The notes beneath the pieces were generated by a model. That model made no database searches. It was not told where the DNA came from and was given only the letters and a program-made list of their open reading frames with translations. The position numbers and the translations under genes are program-made. A stretch of DNA of 64,000 nucleotides from Paenibacillus endophyticus (lineage in GTDB: Bacteria; Bacillota; Bacilli; Paenibacillales; Paenibacillaceae): assembly GCF_014192395.1 (NCBI RefSeq), contig NZ_JACHXW010000011.1:62001-126000 (forward strand), written 5' to 3'. Shown here piece after piece: positions 42,923-51,635 of this stretch. Each line of letters opens with the position of its first letter. Position 1 is the first letter of the stretch.

Positions 42923-44032
42923 ATGAACAGGAGAAACGGACTCATCAGCATTTGGTTATCCTTCTCGATCTTATTGCTAAGCGCGGGACTCGTGTCCCAT
43001 GTCATGTCTATCCCGTTGATTCTTGGCGTAGCCAAGCGCGATTCCTGGCTGTCGGTTATTTGCGCCGCACCGTTCTTTTTGCTGTGGGTGCTTATCTTAT
43101 TCGGCATATTGAAGCAGCTTCACGGCGAACGCCTTCCAGATTGGCTGGAGAGACAATTCGGCATCGTTCCGTCTTGGATCTTTCGGTTATCGGCGGTAAT
43201 GCTCCTCTTTGTTTCTGCTTCCTACACGCTGCACGATACATCCGCCTGGACAGTAGCCACCTATATGCAGCAGACGCCTTTTTCCGTCGTTATTGTTACT
43301 GCAACGGTTGTATCCATGCTTGCTGCATATGCCGGGCTGCGCACGATTGCCATGACATCGAGCATTCTGCTCCCGCTAGTCATTGTGCTAGGTTATTTCG
43401 TATCCATAGCCAACACGAAGTACAAAGATTACAGCCTGCTGTTTCCTATTCTCGAACATGGTCCACAACCGGCCATTAACGGCATGTTTTATGCACTGGC
43501 AGGACTCATGGAGCTATGGGTGCTGCTGCTGTTCCAGCACCAGCTTCGCAGTAAAATGCGCTGGTGGCATCTCATGCTGCTCGCCTTGTTCATGCTAGGC
43601 ATGGTCATTGGTCCCACGATCGGCGCCATCACGGAATTCGGCCCGCTTGAAGCCGCCAAGCAGCGGCACACCGCCTTTGAACAGTGGAAGATTGTCAATA
43701 TCGGCAAGCTGCTGCAGCATGTCGATTTCCTATCGATCTATCAATGGCTCTGCGGCTCTTTTGCCAGAATTGCCATTTCCCTATATTTAATGACCGATAT
43801 GCTTAACATTCGTAAACCGAGAAAGCGGCTGCTTTCGCTAGCTATTTTCTCTCTATTGATTACAATCATCGCGTTCTATCCTTGGCGCGACCAAGATACG
43901 CTCGCGTTTTTGACCCGCGTTTATTTCCCTGTGAGCGCTGTGTATGTAACGGCACTGACCTTCTTTCTAGCATTCACGCTGCTGCTCCGAAGCTCAAGAA
44001 AGGAGAAAACGATCCGTGACCCCGAACAGTAA
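42923..44032 (+). CDS. GerAB/GerKB-family spore germination permease
   Basis: 369 residues, ten transmembrane helices of the APC/LeuT-like fold (GLISIWLSFSILLLSAG at residues ~5-21, SMLAAYAGLRTIAMTS, YALAGLMELWVLLLF and later helices). This is the B subunit of a germinant receptor, which binds the amino acid or sugar germinant in the spore inner membrane. It comes first in the operon; its last 17 bases overlap the A-subunit gene. A forespore-specific promoter would be expected upstream but I cannot confirm one. Confidence 0.92.
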   Translation: MNRRNGLISIWLSFSILLLSAGLVSHVMSIPLILGVAKRDSWLSVICAAPFFLLWVLILFGILKQLHGERLPDWLERQFGIVPSWIFRLSAVMLLFVSASYTLHDTSAWTVATYMQQTPFSVVIVTATVVSMLAAYAGLRTIAMTSSILLPLVIVLGYFVSIANTKYKDYSLLFPILEHGPQPAINGMFYALAGLMELWVLLLFQHQLRSKMRWWHLMLLALFMLGMVIGPTIGAITEFGPLEAAKQRHTAFEQWKIVNIGKLLQHVDFLSIYQWLCGSFARIAISLYLMTDMLNIRKPRKRLLSLAIFSLLITIIAFYPWRDQDTLAFLTRVYFPVSAVYVTALTFFLAFTLLLRSSRKEKTIRDPEQ

Positions 44033-45506
44033 TGAATCTGCCGAATTTTTGGATGAGCACAAGCTTCGCGCTTGGTTTGCATCCTCCAATGACGTAATGG
44101 TCAACACCCAGATGTACGGATCGGCCCCCGCCTCGGTTCAAGCCGTATTCATTTATTGCATGGGGATGACTGATACCAAAATCATTAACGATGTCATCAT
44201 GCCTGAGCTTGGCGAGCTATTCGAGCAGACCCGCTTCCTCAGGCGGGAGGATATGCAGCGCAGCGCCAAGCTGCAATGGCATTCCCATGACTTGGCGCAT
44301 CAAGCACTGGATCGCAAGATGCTTGCTTCCTACGTGTTCGAGGGGCATCTCATCTTCTGCGTGCCGTCGCTGCAATCGTTATGGACCATAAATATCGAGA
44401 ACTTCCCGAACCGTGAGCCAAACGAATCGTCTACGGAGGTATCGATTCGGGGACCTAAGGATGGCTTTGTCGAGCAGGTCGCCATTAACGTCTCCCTTAT
44501 CCGAAGACGATTACGGTCGGATATGCTCGCTTGCCAATATTACGTAATCGGTTCCAGGACGCTTACCAAAACAGCTCTGCTCTATATCGAAGATATCGCG
44601 GATCAAGAGATGATCACCCATATCAACCATAAGCTTAACGCAATCAGCGTGGAGAAGCTTATTTCCATCGGAGAGCTTGAAGAGATGCTTGATCCCGCGC
44701 TGTTCACCTTGTTTCCGGCCAATGATTATACTGGCCGTCCCGATTTCGCGGCGGAATGCTTATTGAATGGCCGCTTCATCATTCTGGTTGACGGCAATCC
44801 GACCTGTATCATTGCACCTGTGAACTTGTTCCTGCTCATGAAATCGCCCGAGGATGCCTATTTTCCCGCCATGTCTGCTAACATGGGGCGTATTCTTAGG
44901 TTTGTAGGTTTACTCATGACCATTTTTCTGCCCGGGTTGTATATTGCCCTCACTACCTTTCACACGGATCAAGTTCCATTCCCGCTGCTTGCTACCATTT
45001 CATCGGGCCGGCACGGACTGCCAATGGAATCGCCGCTGGAAATGTTTTTTATCATGTGCTTGATGGAGCTGTTCCGTGAAGCCGGCGTGAGGCTGCCAAG
45101 TTCCATCGGCCAGACTTTGACTGTCGTTGGAGGCTTAATTATCGGGGATGCAGCTATCCGAGCAGGCATGATATCTCCGCTTATGATCGTCGTAACGGCG
45201 ATTACCGTCGTATCCGGCTCGACACTCGTCAATCAGGTGCTCACGAGCACAACGATACTGCTTCGATTCGCTTCTTTTTTTATGGCGTCGATACTCGGGA
45301 TGTACGGGTTTATTCTTTCTATAATCCTATTTGTCATCTATTTAACGACGATACAATCCTATGGCGTTCCCTATCTGGCTCCCGCCGCTCCGCTTAACAT
45401 AAAGCAGCTAGCCGTTTCCATTCTGAAGCTGCCCTTTAGACTGAACAAACGAAGACCTGATTACTTGCATACGCAGAAGCCTAGAAAGGATGGGAATGAG
45501 CCATGA
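44016..45506 (+). CDS. GerA/GerKA-family spore germination protein
   Basis: 496 residues with GTG start (AAAGGAG 10 bases upstream). N-terminal soluble domain (~1-290) with the family motif STEVSIRGPKDGFVE (~137-151) and conserved ALLYIEDIAD. Membrane domain (~295-460) with PFPLLATISSGRHGLPMESPLE, PSSIGQTLTVVGGLIIGDAA and SGSTLVNQVL. This is the A subunit, an oligomeric ion channel of the germinosome. The frame overlaps both neighbours (17 bases and ATGA). Confidence 0.93.
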   Translation: MTPNSNESAEFLDEHKLRAWFASSNDVMVNTQMYGSAPASVQAVFIYCMGMTDTKIINDVIMPELGELFEQTRFLRREDMQRSAKLQWHSHDLAHQALDRKMLASYVFEGHLIFCVPSLQSLWTINIENFPNREPNESSTEVSIRGPKDGFVEQVAINVSLIRRRLRSDMLACQYYVIGSRTLTKTALLYIEDIADQEMITHINHKLNAISVEKLISIGELEEMLDPALFTLFPANDYTGRPDFAAECLLNGRFIILVDGNPTCIIAPVNLFLLMKSPEDAYFPAMSANMGRILRFVGLLMTIFLPGLYIALTTFHTDQVPFPLLATISSGRHGLPMESPLEMFFIMCLMELFREAGVRLPSSIGQTLTVVGGLIIGDAAIRAGMISPLMIVVTAITVVSGSTLVNQVLTSTTILLRFASFFMASILGMYGFILSIILFVIYLTTIQSYGVPYLAPAAPLNIKQLAVSILKLPFRLNKRRPDYLHTQKPRKDGNEP

Positions 45507-46663
45507 TTAGAAGGGTCCGCCTCCTTGCGTTGCTTGGCGCTTTGGCTGCCATTCTCACCTTGCCCGGCTGCTGGAGCGCTACCGAAATCCAAAGCGTCAG
45601 CTATGTCAAAGCGATGGGCATTGATTTCGTGGATAATCAATTCAACGTGTACATACAGCTGCTCGATTTCTCGAACATCGCCAAGACGGAGGCAGGCGGC
45701 AAAGCGAATGAACAGGCGGTCGTTTGGATCGGAAAAGGCAAAGGTGAATCACTTATCTCCGCGATCACCGATCTGTTCAAAACAGCGCAATTCAAGCTCT
45801 CGTGGGGGCATGTATCGTCTATTATTTTGACGGAGCGCGCCCTCAAGGCGAAGGGGGACAGCCTTGCGGAGATGATCAACCGCTATCCGGAAATTCGCTA
45901 TAACGCGTGGATTTACGGTACGCGTTCACCGCTTGAAAAGCTGCTGGCGGCAACGCCTTTCTTCAAGCTGTCGCCGCTGGCTTCGATCATGCATGATCCG
46001 CAGAGCAACTATGAGCAGAATTCAACCTATCCGCCCATGCTGTTTTTCAAATACATCTCCATCTTCAACGAGCCGTCAGCCACAGCCTATTTGCCAAGCC
46101 TCAGCTTGAACGACACACAGTGGCATGAGAGTCAGATAGGCAAGCCGATGCTCATGATTAACGGCGCTTTTTTTGAATATGGCAACCAAATCAAAGGATT
46201 TATATCACGCGCTAAGCTTGAAGGTTACCACTGGCTCGTACCCAGCATGGAAAGCGCTCCGCTCATCCTAAAGAAAGATGGGAAGGTATATGGGCAGCTC
46301 ATCATCCTGCGTCCGAAAATCAAAATTACTCCGCTCGTACGAGGAGAAGACGTTCGATTCCGTATTAAGGTTAGCTATGTGGGGGGCATGTTTGAATACC
46401 TCGCGGAAATGCCCTATTCAGAGATGATGCAATTAGCCGAGGATACGATTAAAAAGCAAATTATGGACACCTACAAAGAAGGCTTGAAGATCGGTGTCGA
46501 CCCCTTTGAGCTTGGCCATAAGCTGCGCTTAAAGCATCCCAAGCTGTGGAAGAAGCTGTCGAACGACGGCAAGGAGCTCGTTATCCACGCCAACTCCATT
46601 GAAGCGCTCAACGTGAAAGTAAATATTATCTATAACGGCAAATTCAAACGGCAGGTCAAATAA
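45503..46663 (+). CDS. Ger(x)C-family spore germination lipoprotein
   Basis: 386 residues. Signal peptide with lipobox LPGC (cysteine ~22), then WSATEIQSVSYVKAMGID, the usual start of mature GerC-type proteins. The three mixed-fold domains extend to the C-terminus (IKGFISRAKLEGYHWLVPSM; ...DPFELGHKLRLKHPKLWKKL). It is attached to the outer face of the spore inner membrane as the C subunit. The start overlaps the A-subunit stop (ATGA); a strong terminator ends the operon. Confidence 0.93.
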   Translation: MIRRVRLLALLGALAAILTLPGCWSATEIQSVSYVKAMGIDFVDNQFNVYIQLLDFSNIAKTEAGGKANEQAVVWIGKGKGESLISAITDLFKTAQFKLSWGHVSSIILTERALKAKGDSLAEMINRYPEIRYNAWIYGTRSPLEKLLAATPFFKLSPLASIMHDPQSNYEQNSTYPPMLFFKYISIFNEPSATAYLPSLSLNDTQWHESQIGKPMLMINGAFFEYGNQIKGFISRAKLEGYHWLVPSMESAPLILKKDGKVYGQLIILRPKIKITPLVRGEDVRFRIKVSYVGGMFEYLAEMPYSEMMQLAEDTIKKQIMDTYKEGLKIGVDPFELGHKLRLKHPKLWKKLSNDGKELVIHANSIEALNVKVNIIYNGKFKRQVK

Positions 46664-46700
46664 AGAGGCAAGCTCCTACATGCAGAGCTTGCCTCTTATT
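46664..46700. terminator. Bidirectional terminator of the ger operon and the convergent hydrolase
   Basis: AGAGGCAAGCTC (46664-46675) pairs with GAGCTTGCCTCT (46685-46696), with T-rich sequence on both sides (TATTTG; minus TTTATTTG). It lies between convergent genes. Confidence 0.85.
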
Positions 46701-46702
46701 TG

Positions 46703-47524
46703 TTATATGCTCCAGTGATGCCATTCTTCCTGCTGCTTATCCAGGCCGTTCAGCCAATCTGAGGTTACCCGGATCGCTTCCTCCTGATGGCTGCTGGTGG
46801 AATACGTATGATTCGCTTGAAAAATAATTTCCTTGTCGCATATTCCATCACTGCGTGTCCAGAACACCTTCTGGTACAGGAAGCTGTAATCGACGGGAAT
46901 GAGCTCATCGCTCGTTCCGTGTACGAGCAGTACCTCGCCTCCGAATCTCGTGGCCGCTTGGAACGGCTGATGCTGAAGCAGCGATTCGAAGAAAACGGGC
47001 TGCAGCGTGTAGCCTTGATAGTCCGAGCTGCCTGCCGTAACCGCATCATCATAGCTGCTGCGACCGACAATTCGTACGATATCATTGAATGGGTAAGCAA
47101 CCGGCGACCAAAGCACAAGCCGCTTGGCGCGCTTATCCTTAACTGCCGTCATAATCGCAACCGCACCCCCTAGGCTATGTCCAAGCAATACAATTCTACG
47201 CGGGTCAACGCATTCCATACTGGCGATATAATCGATCGCGCTTCTTGTCTGGTCAACCATGGAATCAAAGCCAAGCGAACCATAGTCGCCGTTGCTCTCT
47301 CCGCAGCCGCCGTAGTCAAAACGCAGAACGTAAGAGCCTTGCGCTGCTAGCGCGCGAGAAGTTTTCACGAACAATCGATCCACGCCGACGCGCGAGCCAA
47401 TAAATCCATGACAAATGATAATCGCTTGTCGTTTCTCAGATTCTGTTTTGTTTCCGTCAGTAGGGTAATGCAGCGTTGCCGCAAGCTCAAGCTCGTTATG
47501 TCGCAGCGTCAAGTGCTTTTCCAT
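46703..47524 (-). CDS. Alpha/beta hydrolase (esterase type)
   Basis: 273 residues. IICHGFIGSR (oxyanion region, ~35-44), YVLRFDYGGCGESNGD, and the nucleophile elbow VLLGHSLGGAVAIM with Ser ~118 are present. A late Asp in VHGTSDELIPVDYS (~203-216) and His in ANHTYSTSSHQEEAI (~247-261) complete the triad. Cytoplasmic enzyme without signal peptide; the substrate is unknown but members often act as acyl-ester hydrolases. Transcribed alone, convergent with the ger operon. Confidence 0.88.
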   Translation of the reverse strand: MEKHLTLRHNELELAATLHYPTDGNKTESEKRQAIIICHGFIGSRVGVDRLFVKTSRALAAQGSYVLRFDYGGCGESNGDYGSLGFDSMVDQTRSAIDYIASMECVDPRRIVLLGHSLGGAVAIMTAVKDKRAKRLVLWSPVAYPFNDIVRIVGRSSYDDAVTAGSSDYQGYTLQPVFFESLLQHQPFQAATRFGGEVLLVHGTSDELIPVDYSFLYQKVFWTRSDGICDKEIIFQANHTYSTSSHQEEAIRVTSDWLNGLDKQQEEWHHWSI

Positions 47525-47718
47525 CCAGCCAACCTCCCAATCTCAATATATAATAATTCCTACCCGTTTACTTTGATTTAATTAAAGCCATAATAGCATC
47601 CATGCTCTATCCCTGTCAATCTCGGCTTTAAAATATTACGGCATCTCTTACGATGCTGAGAAATGGGACATACTATGCATATGTTTGGCATTATATCATG
47701 TTTTGGAGGTGCAAAACT

Positions 47719-47838
47719 ATGCCCTTATGGATTGCGTGGCTAAAGGATCACTGGTTTTCTGTCGCGCTAACGCTTGGTATTATTATCGCAATCGCTTATG
47801 TTATTGCGAAACGCAAGATGCTCTTTTACAAAGATTGA
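47719..47838 (+). CDS. 39-residue single-span membrane protein
   Basis: GGAGGTG is 9 bases before the ATG at 47719. The product is MPLWIAWLKDHW, then one clear helix (FSVALTLGIIIAIAYVIA) and a short basic tail KRKMLFYKD. The in-frame ATG at 47653 has no ribosome binding site. It fits small regulatory or structural membrane proteins; no family recognised. Confidence 0.6.
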   Translation: MPLWIAWLKDHWFSVALTLGIIIAIAYVIAKRKMLFYKD

Positions 47839-47875
47839 CGACGATACGGATAACGCCGCAGGCTGAGGAACGCGG

Positions 47876-49270
47876 CTATTCCTCACGCATGAGCGGTACT
47901 CGTATCGTCACAATGGTTCCGGCTCCACGTTCGCTGTCGATCGTAAGCTGACCGCCGTGGAGCTCAATAATTTCCTTGCAAATGGCAAGTCCAAGTCCCG
48001 AGCCTCCTTGACCCGTACTTGCTTTGTAAAACTTCTCCGTAACATGCGGCAAGTCCTCCGCTTCGATTCCGCAGCCGGAATCCGATACCGTAAGCATGGC
48101 TGCCTCATGCTCCGCTCTCGTAACCACTCGAATCGTTCCGCCCGCAGGCGTAAATTTGAGCGCATTATCAATGAGATTGATAATGACCTGCTTCAACCGG
48201 TTGGCATCTCCCTTGACGACGATTGGACTCTTGTCATAAGTAGCCAATATTCTGACACGCGTATGCTCCTCCCGAACGGCCAGCTGGTTCACGGTCTCCT
48301 TCACCGGACCGTTGAAATCAAGCACCTCTTTATGCAGCTCCATCGTCCGTGCGGAAAGCTTCGAGAAATCGAGCAAATCCTCAACCAGTCCCGATAAGCG
48401 TTCCGTTTCCTTGCTTATAATCGACAATCCAAGCTTTACCTCTTCATCATCCTCGGTCGGCTCGCTTTCCTTGAGCGTTTCGCTCCAGCCCTTAATGGAA
48501 GTGAGCGGCGTGCGCAGTTCATGGGATATGGACGAAATGAAATCATCCTTCAGCTTCTCTCGTTTGCTCAGCTCCATTACCATTACGTTGAAGGTTTCGG
48601 CAAGCTGGCCAATTTCATCGTCATTGCGCTGAATCGCTCGGCGTGTCCAGTCTCCCTCCGCCATATAACGCGCGGCTCTGGTAAGCTCTCGAATCGGTTT
48701 CACTATGCGCTGGGCAAGTATGAGACTAAGTCCAAGAAAGAGCAGGATGACGCCGATGCCTACCGCTGATGCCATTCGAATGAGCAGGCTGACCATCGCA
48801 TCGACCTGCCCCAATGAAGCCGAATAACGAAGCATGGACACGACGCGAGTCTCATTCCAAAGCGGGATGGTCACAGACATAACCCGTTCGCCATAATACG
48901 GATCTATGCCGCGCCAGCTCCCCGTTCCACCCGCGATTGCCGTTTTCACATCGGCGGTACTATAACGGATATCAGGCGCAAATCCATCCGAGTCGATACG
49001 AATTTGACCCGTGCTATCCAGCAATTGCAATCTCGTGCCGCTCTCGACCATATATTGCAGCATATAATCGCCTTGGTCCTTCACCGTAAGGGAAGACAGC
49101 GAGCGGCTGTGAAGGGAAAGGGCTGATTCTGCTCGCTGCTTGACGGAGCTCTGGGCACTGCCGTAATAGTAATTCCACATCAAGGCGGCGAATCCGCCCC
49201 CGAGCACGCTGACGACAAGTACGATAAGCAGCAAGTAGCTCCATACCATTCGCGTTTGTACGCTTTTCAT
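47876..49270 (-). CDS. Sensor histidine kinase with HAMP domain
   Basis: 464 residues from the ATG at 49270, which overlaps the stop codon of the response regulator (ATGA); GGAGC is 8 bases upstream. Helix 1 (~9-30), extracellular sensor region (~35-160), helix 2 (~165-187), HAMP (RIVKPIRELTRAARYMAEGDW), HisKA with phosphoacceptor His in SISHELRTPLTSIKGW, and HATPase with NLIDNALKFTPAGG, DSGCGIEAEDLPHV and GGSGLGLAICKEI. Resembles ResE/WalK-type kinases. The partner regulator is encoded just upstream; a surface lipoprotein and a deacetylase gene precede them. Confidence 0.92.
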   Translation of the reverse strand: MKSVQTRMVWSYLLLIVLVVSVLGGGFAALMWNYYYGSAQSSVKQRAESALSLHSRSLSSLTVKDQGDYMLQYMVESGTRLQLLDSTGQIRIDSDGFAPDIRYSTADVKTAIAGGTGSWRGIDPYYGERVMSVTIPLWNETRVVSMLRYSASLGQVDAMVSLLIRMASAVGIGVILLFLGLSLILAQRIVKPIRELTRAARYMAEGDWTRRAIQRNDDEIGQLAETFNVMVMELSKREKLKDDFISSISHELRTPLTSIKGWSETLKESEPTEDDEEVKLGLSIISKETERLSGLVEDLLDFSKLSARTMELHKEVLDFNGPVKETVNQLAVREEHTRVRILATYDKSPIVVKGDANRLKQVIINLIDNALKFTPAGGTIRVVTRAEHEAAMLTVSDSGCGIEAEDLPHVTEKFYKASTGQGGSGLGLAICKEIIELHGGQLTIDSERGAGTIVTIRVPLMREE

Positions 49271-50133
49271 TCGTCGTTGCTCCGCTTCCATCGATAGCCA
49301 TAGCCCCATACCGTCTCAATAAAGGCGGGATCAGATGGGTTTTTTTCGATTTTTTGGCGAATTCTACGTATGTTTACGTCAACGACCTTCAGATCGCCGA
49401 CGTAGTATCTTCCCCATACCTCTGTCAAGATATGATCGCGGCTGACACTCTCTCCGACGCGCTCCATGAGTAGTCTAACCAGCGTCCATTCTGTGGGGGT
49501 GAGTATAATTTCTTTATGCTGTTTCCAAAGCTTACGCTCCGCTACCGAAAGCCGGAACGGATGCACAATAAGTTCTTGATGAACATTCATGTAAGGAATG
49601 GGCGCCTGCGCAGGCGGCAGCACGCTTTGCGGTCCGTTCATGCCGGATGCGGACAATACGCTTTCCGATTGCTTATAATGGTAACTGGCGCCAAGCTCTA
49701 CTGCAGCTCCTCGATCGGCCAGCTGGTCTTGCACCGGAGCTGCTTGAACCGCCGGTTCCGGAAGCCCCGGCTTCATGCGCCGGTAGAGCGATTTGATTCT
49801 GGCGATGAGCTCGCCAGGACTGAAGGGCTTCTGTACGTAATCGTCTGCGCCCAACTCCAGCCCGTGAATTTTGTCCTCTTCCTGCGATTTCGCCGTGAGC
49901 ATAATGATGCCCATCCGAGGATACAAGGCACGGAGCTGCTCGCATACCTCAAACCCGCTAATGGTCGGAAGCATAACGTCAAGCAGCGCAATATCGATAT
50001 GTCCTTCATTTGCAGCAAGCGCGAGCGCTGCTTCACCCGTCTCCGCTTCAATGACTTCCATATCGTTGCGCTTTAGATTAATGCGGACGAAGCCGCGAAT
50101 GGACTCCTCGTCCTCCAACAATAATATACGCAT
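49267..50133 (-). CDS. OmpR-family response regulator with an unusually long linker
   Basis: 288 residues from the ATG at 50133. Receiver domain with LLLEDEE, phospho-acceptor Asp52 (LLDVMLP), and lysine in YVQKPFSPGE. Between receiver (end ~120) and the winged helix (~195-285; LTPTEWTLVRLLMERVG, VDVNIRRIRQKIE, VWGYGYRWK) there is a ~60-residue Pro/Ala/Gln-rich stretch instead of the usual short linker. This may loosen domain coupling. The gene lies 25 bases after the FG-GAP lipoprotein gene and overlaps the kinase gene, so all are one transcript. Confidence 0.9.
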   Translation of the reverse strand: MRILLLEDEESIRGFVRINLKRNDMEVIEAETGEAALALAANEGHIDIALLDVMLPTISGFEVCEQLRALYPRMGIIMLTAKSQEEDKIHGLELGADDYVQKPFSPGELIARIKSLYRRMKPGLPEPAVQAAPVQDQLADRGAAVELGASYHYKQSESVLSASGMNGPQSVLPPAQAPIPYMNVHQELIVHPFRLSVAERKLWKQHKEIILTPTEWTLVRLLMERVGESVSRDHILTEVWGRYYVGDLKVVDVNIRRIRQKIEKNPSDPAFIETVWGYGYRWKRSNDE

Positions 50134-50158
50134 AATGCAAAGCACCCGCTTTTCTTTC

Positions 50159-51604
50159 TTAATCGTTCCGAATGGTGAGAGATGAAGAAAAGACAGCCTC
50201 TACCTCCGCCATCTCGCTGAATGCCTGCCGCTCTTTTGCTTCCCATTCAAGCGGAGCCTCCTTGACGAAAGAAACTGCAAATACGTTGCCGCTGTCGGTC
50301 ATGAGCTGACGATAGGGCTTCCCTTGCAGCTTCCATGCCGATTCGACATTATCCCATTTCTTCTGCGGCACGGCATAAAGCGTCGCCAGAGCCGAGGTTA
50401 GATCTAGGGATTCATTCCAATAGTCGATTGTAACAACCGCATAGGGCTCATCCGTGCCGTGAAGCGTATATCGTCCCATCCAAGACTTCGGGATTCGAAG
50501 CTGAATGCCATAGCGGTAATCAGTGAATTCTTCCGATATTTTCACGAAATCCGCTTTCCCGTCCCACTGCATCCATTCGTTCAACCACTTCGATTCCGCA
50601 TAGGAAAGGTCTATGTAGCCAGGTGCCTCCTTTGCCCAAGGTAGCTCCAGGATGCCATCACCATTAATATCCTTGCTCATTGTAGGCGTGCCGTTCAAGC
50701 CTTCGAGCAAGCCGGAGCGTGAGGGATAAACGAGCTTCAATTTATTCCGCTCCCATGCGTACATTGTCGTATAGGTGCTGTGCGCTCCAGTCGAAGCTTC
50801 CAGAATGATGCCGCTATAGTCAGGCGATATTCGCCCGATTAATAAACGATCATAATTATTAACCTCGTTGTAGAGATTTTCTGAATACAGCTCTTGCGCG
50901 CCTCCGTTTCGCCAATTGTAGAGCGTGAGATGAAACTCCGGCATGGCCATTTCCTGGTTGGTTCCTATCTCGGAAATAATCGCAAGCTCCAGCCGACCAT
51001 CACCATTAATATCACCCGTATCCCCATAGGAGTAAGGCAATGTCTCCACGGGCTTCAGCGTCAATTGACCATTTTCGTTGCGTTCTGGCTTTGTGTTAAA
51101 AGAATAAATCTCAAGCACGTTAGGGCTGTCGAAAGCCCCGATCCATCCGATCATAATTTCCATTTGGCCGTCTTTGTCAAGATCCTCGATCTTCAGCCAA
51201 TCGATGACCCTCGCGAGCGGCTGCTGTACGAGCACCCATGGCTTCCACGACCCAGACGCATATTTAAACACCATTAACTCTGGTGAGCTGTATTCATTGT
51301 AATAAGAAACGACTGCCTCTTCTGTGCCTTCACCATCCACGTCAATCAGCCGGATCGCTTCCATATGATCCTCTCTGAGCGGAAGCGTAAGCTTGCTGTA
51401 TGCGGGCAAGCTTTTCTCAATCGCTAGTATTATCGCCTGTTTCTCCGGCGCGATAGCTGGCTTCTGCAGAAGATCTGCAGGCGCGGCCGTATAACGACAG
51501 CCTGTAGCCAAGCATAGAAGCAAAGCGATGCCGCTGAACAATAGGCTCCGTCGCATGAGCAGTCTGCTTCTAGGCTTGGCTTTCGTATAACTTGCGTTAT
51601 CCAA
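50159..51604 (-). CDS. FG-GAP/VCBS-repeat lipoprotein
   Basis: 481 residues; TTG start with AGGAGG 8 bases upstream. Lipobox LATGC (cysteine ~36) after a hydrophobic helix. At least four calcium-binding-like FG-GAP motifs: DVDGEGTEEAVVSY, DLDKDGQMEIMIGW, DINGDGRLELAII and DINGDGILELPW, suggesting a beta-propeller outside the membrane. The C-terminal ~150 residues form a separate domain. No enzyme motif seen; a sensor or adhesion role is plausible, especially as it is in one operon with a two-component system. Confidence 0.75.
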   Translation of the reverse strand: MDNASYTKAKPRSRLLMRRSLLFSGIALLLCLATGCRYTAAPADLLQKPAIAPEKQAIILAIEKSLPAYSKLTLPLREDHMEAIRLIDVDGEGTEEAVVSYYNEYSSPELMVFKYASGSWKPWVLVQQPLARVIDWLKIEDLDKDGQMEIMIGWIGAFDSPNVLEIYSFNTKPERNENGQLTLKPVETLPYSYGDTGDINGDGRLELAIISEIGTNQEMAMPEFHLTLYNWRNGGAQELYSENLYNEVNNYDRLLIGRISPDYSGIILEASTGAHSTYTTMYAWERNKLKLVYPSRSGLLEGLNGTPTMSKDINGDGILELPWAKEAPGYIDLSYAESKWLNEWMQWDGKADFVKISEEFTDYRYGIQLRIPKSWMGRYTLHGTDEPYAVVTIDYWNESLDLTSALATLYAVPQKKWDNVESAWKLQGKPYRQLMTDSGNVFAVSFVKEAPLEWEAKERQAFSEMAEVEAVFSSSLTIRND

Positions 51605-51635
51605 CTTTACAGCCTCCTCGTGCCTTGTACCTCTG

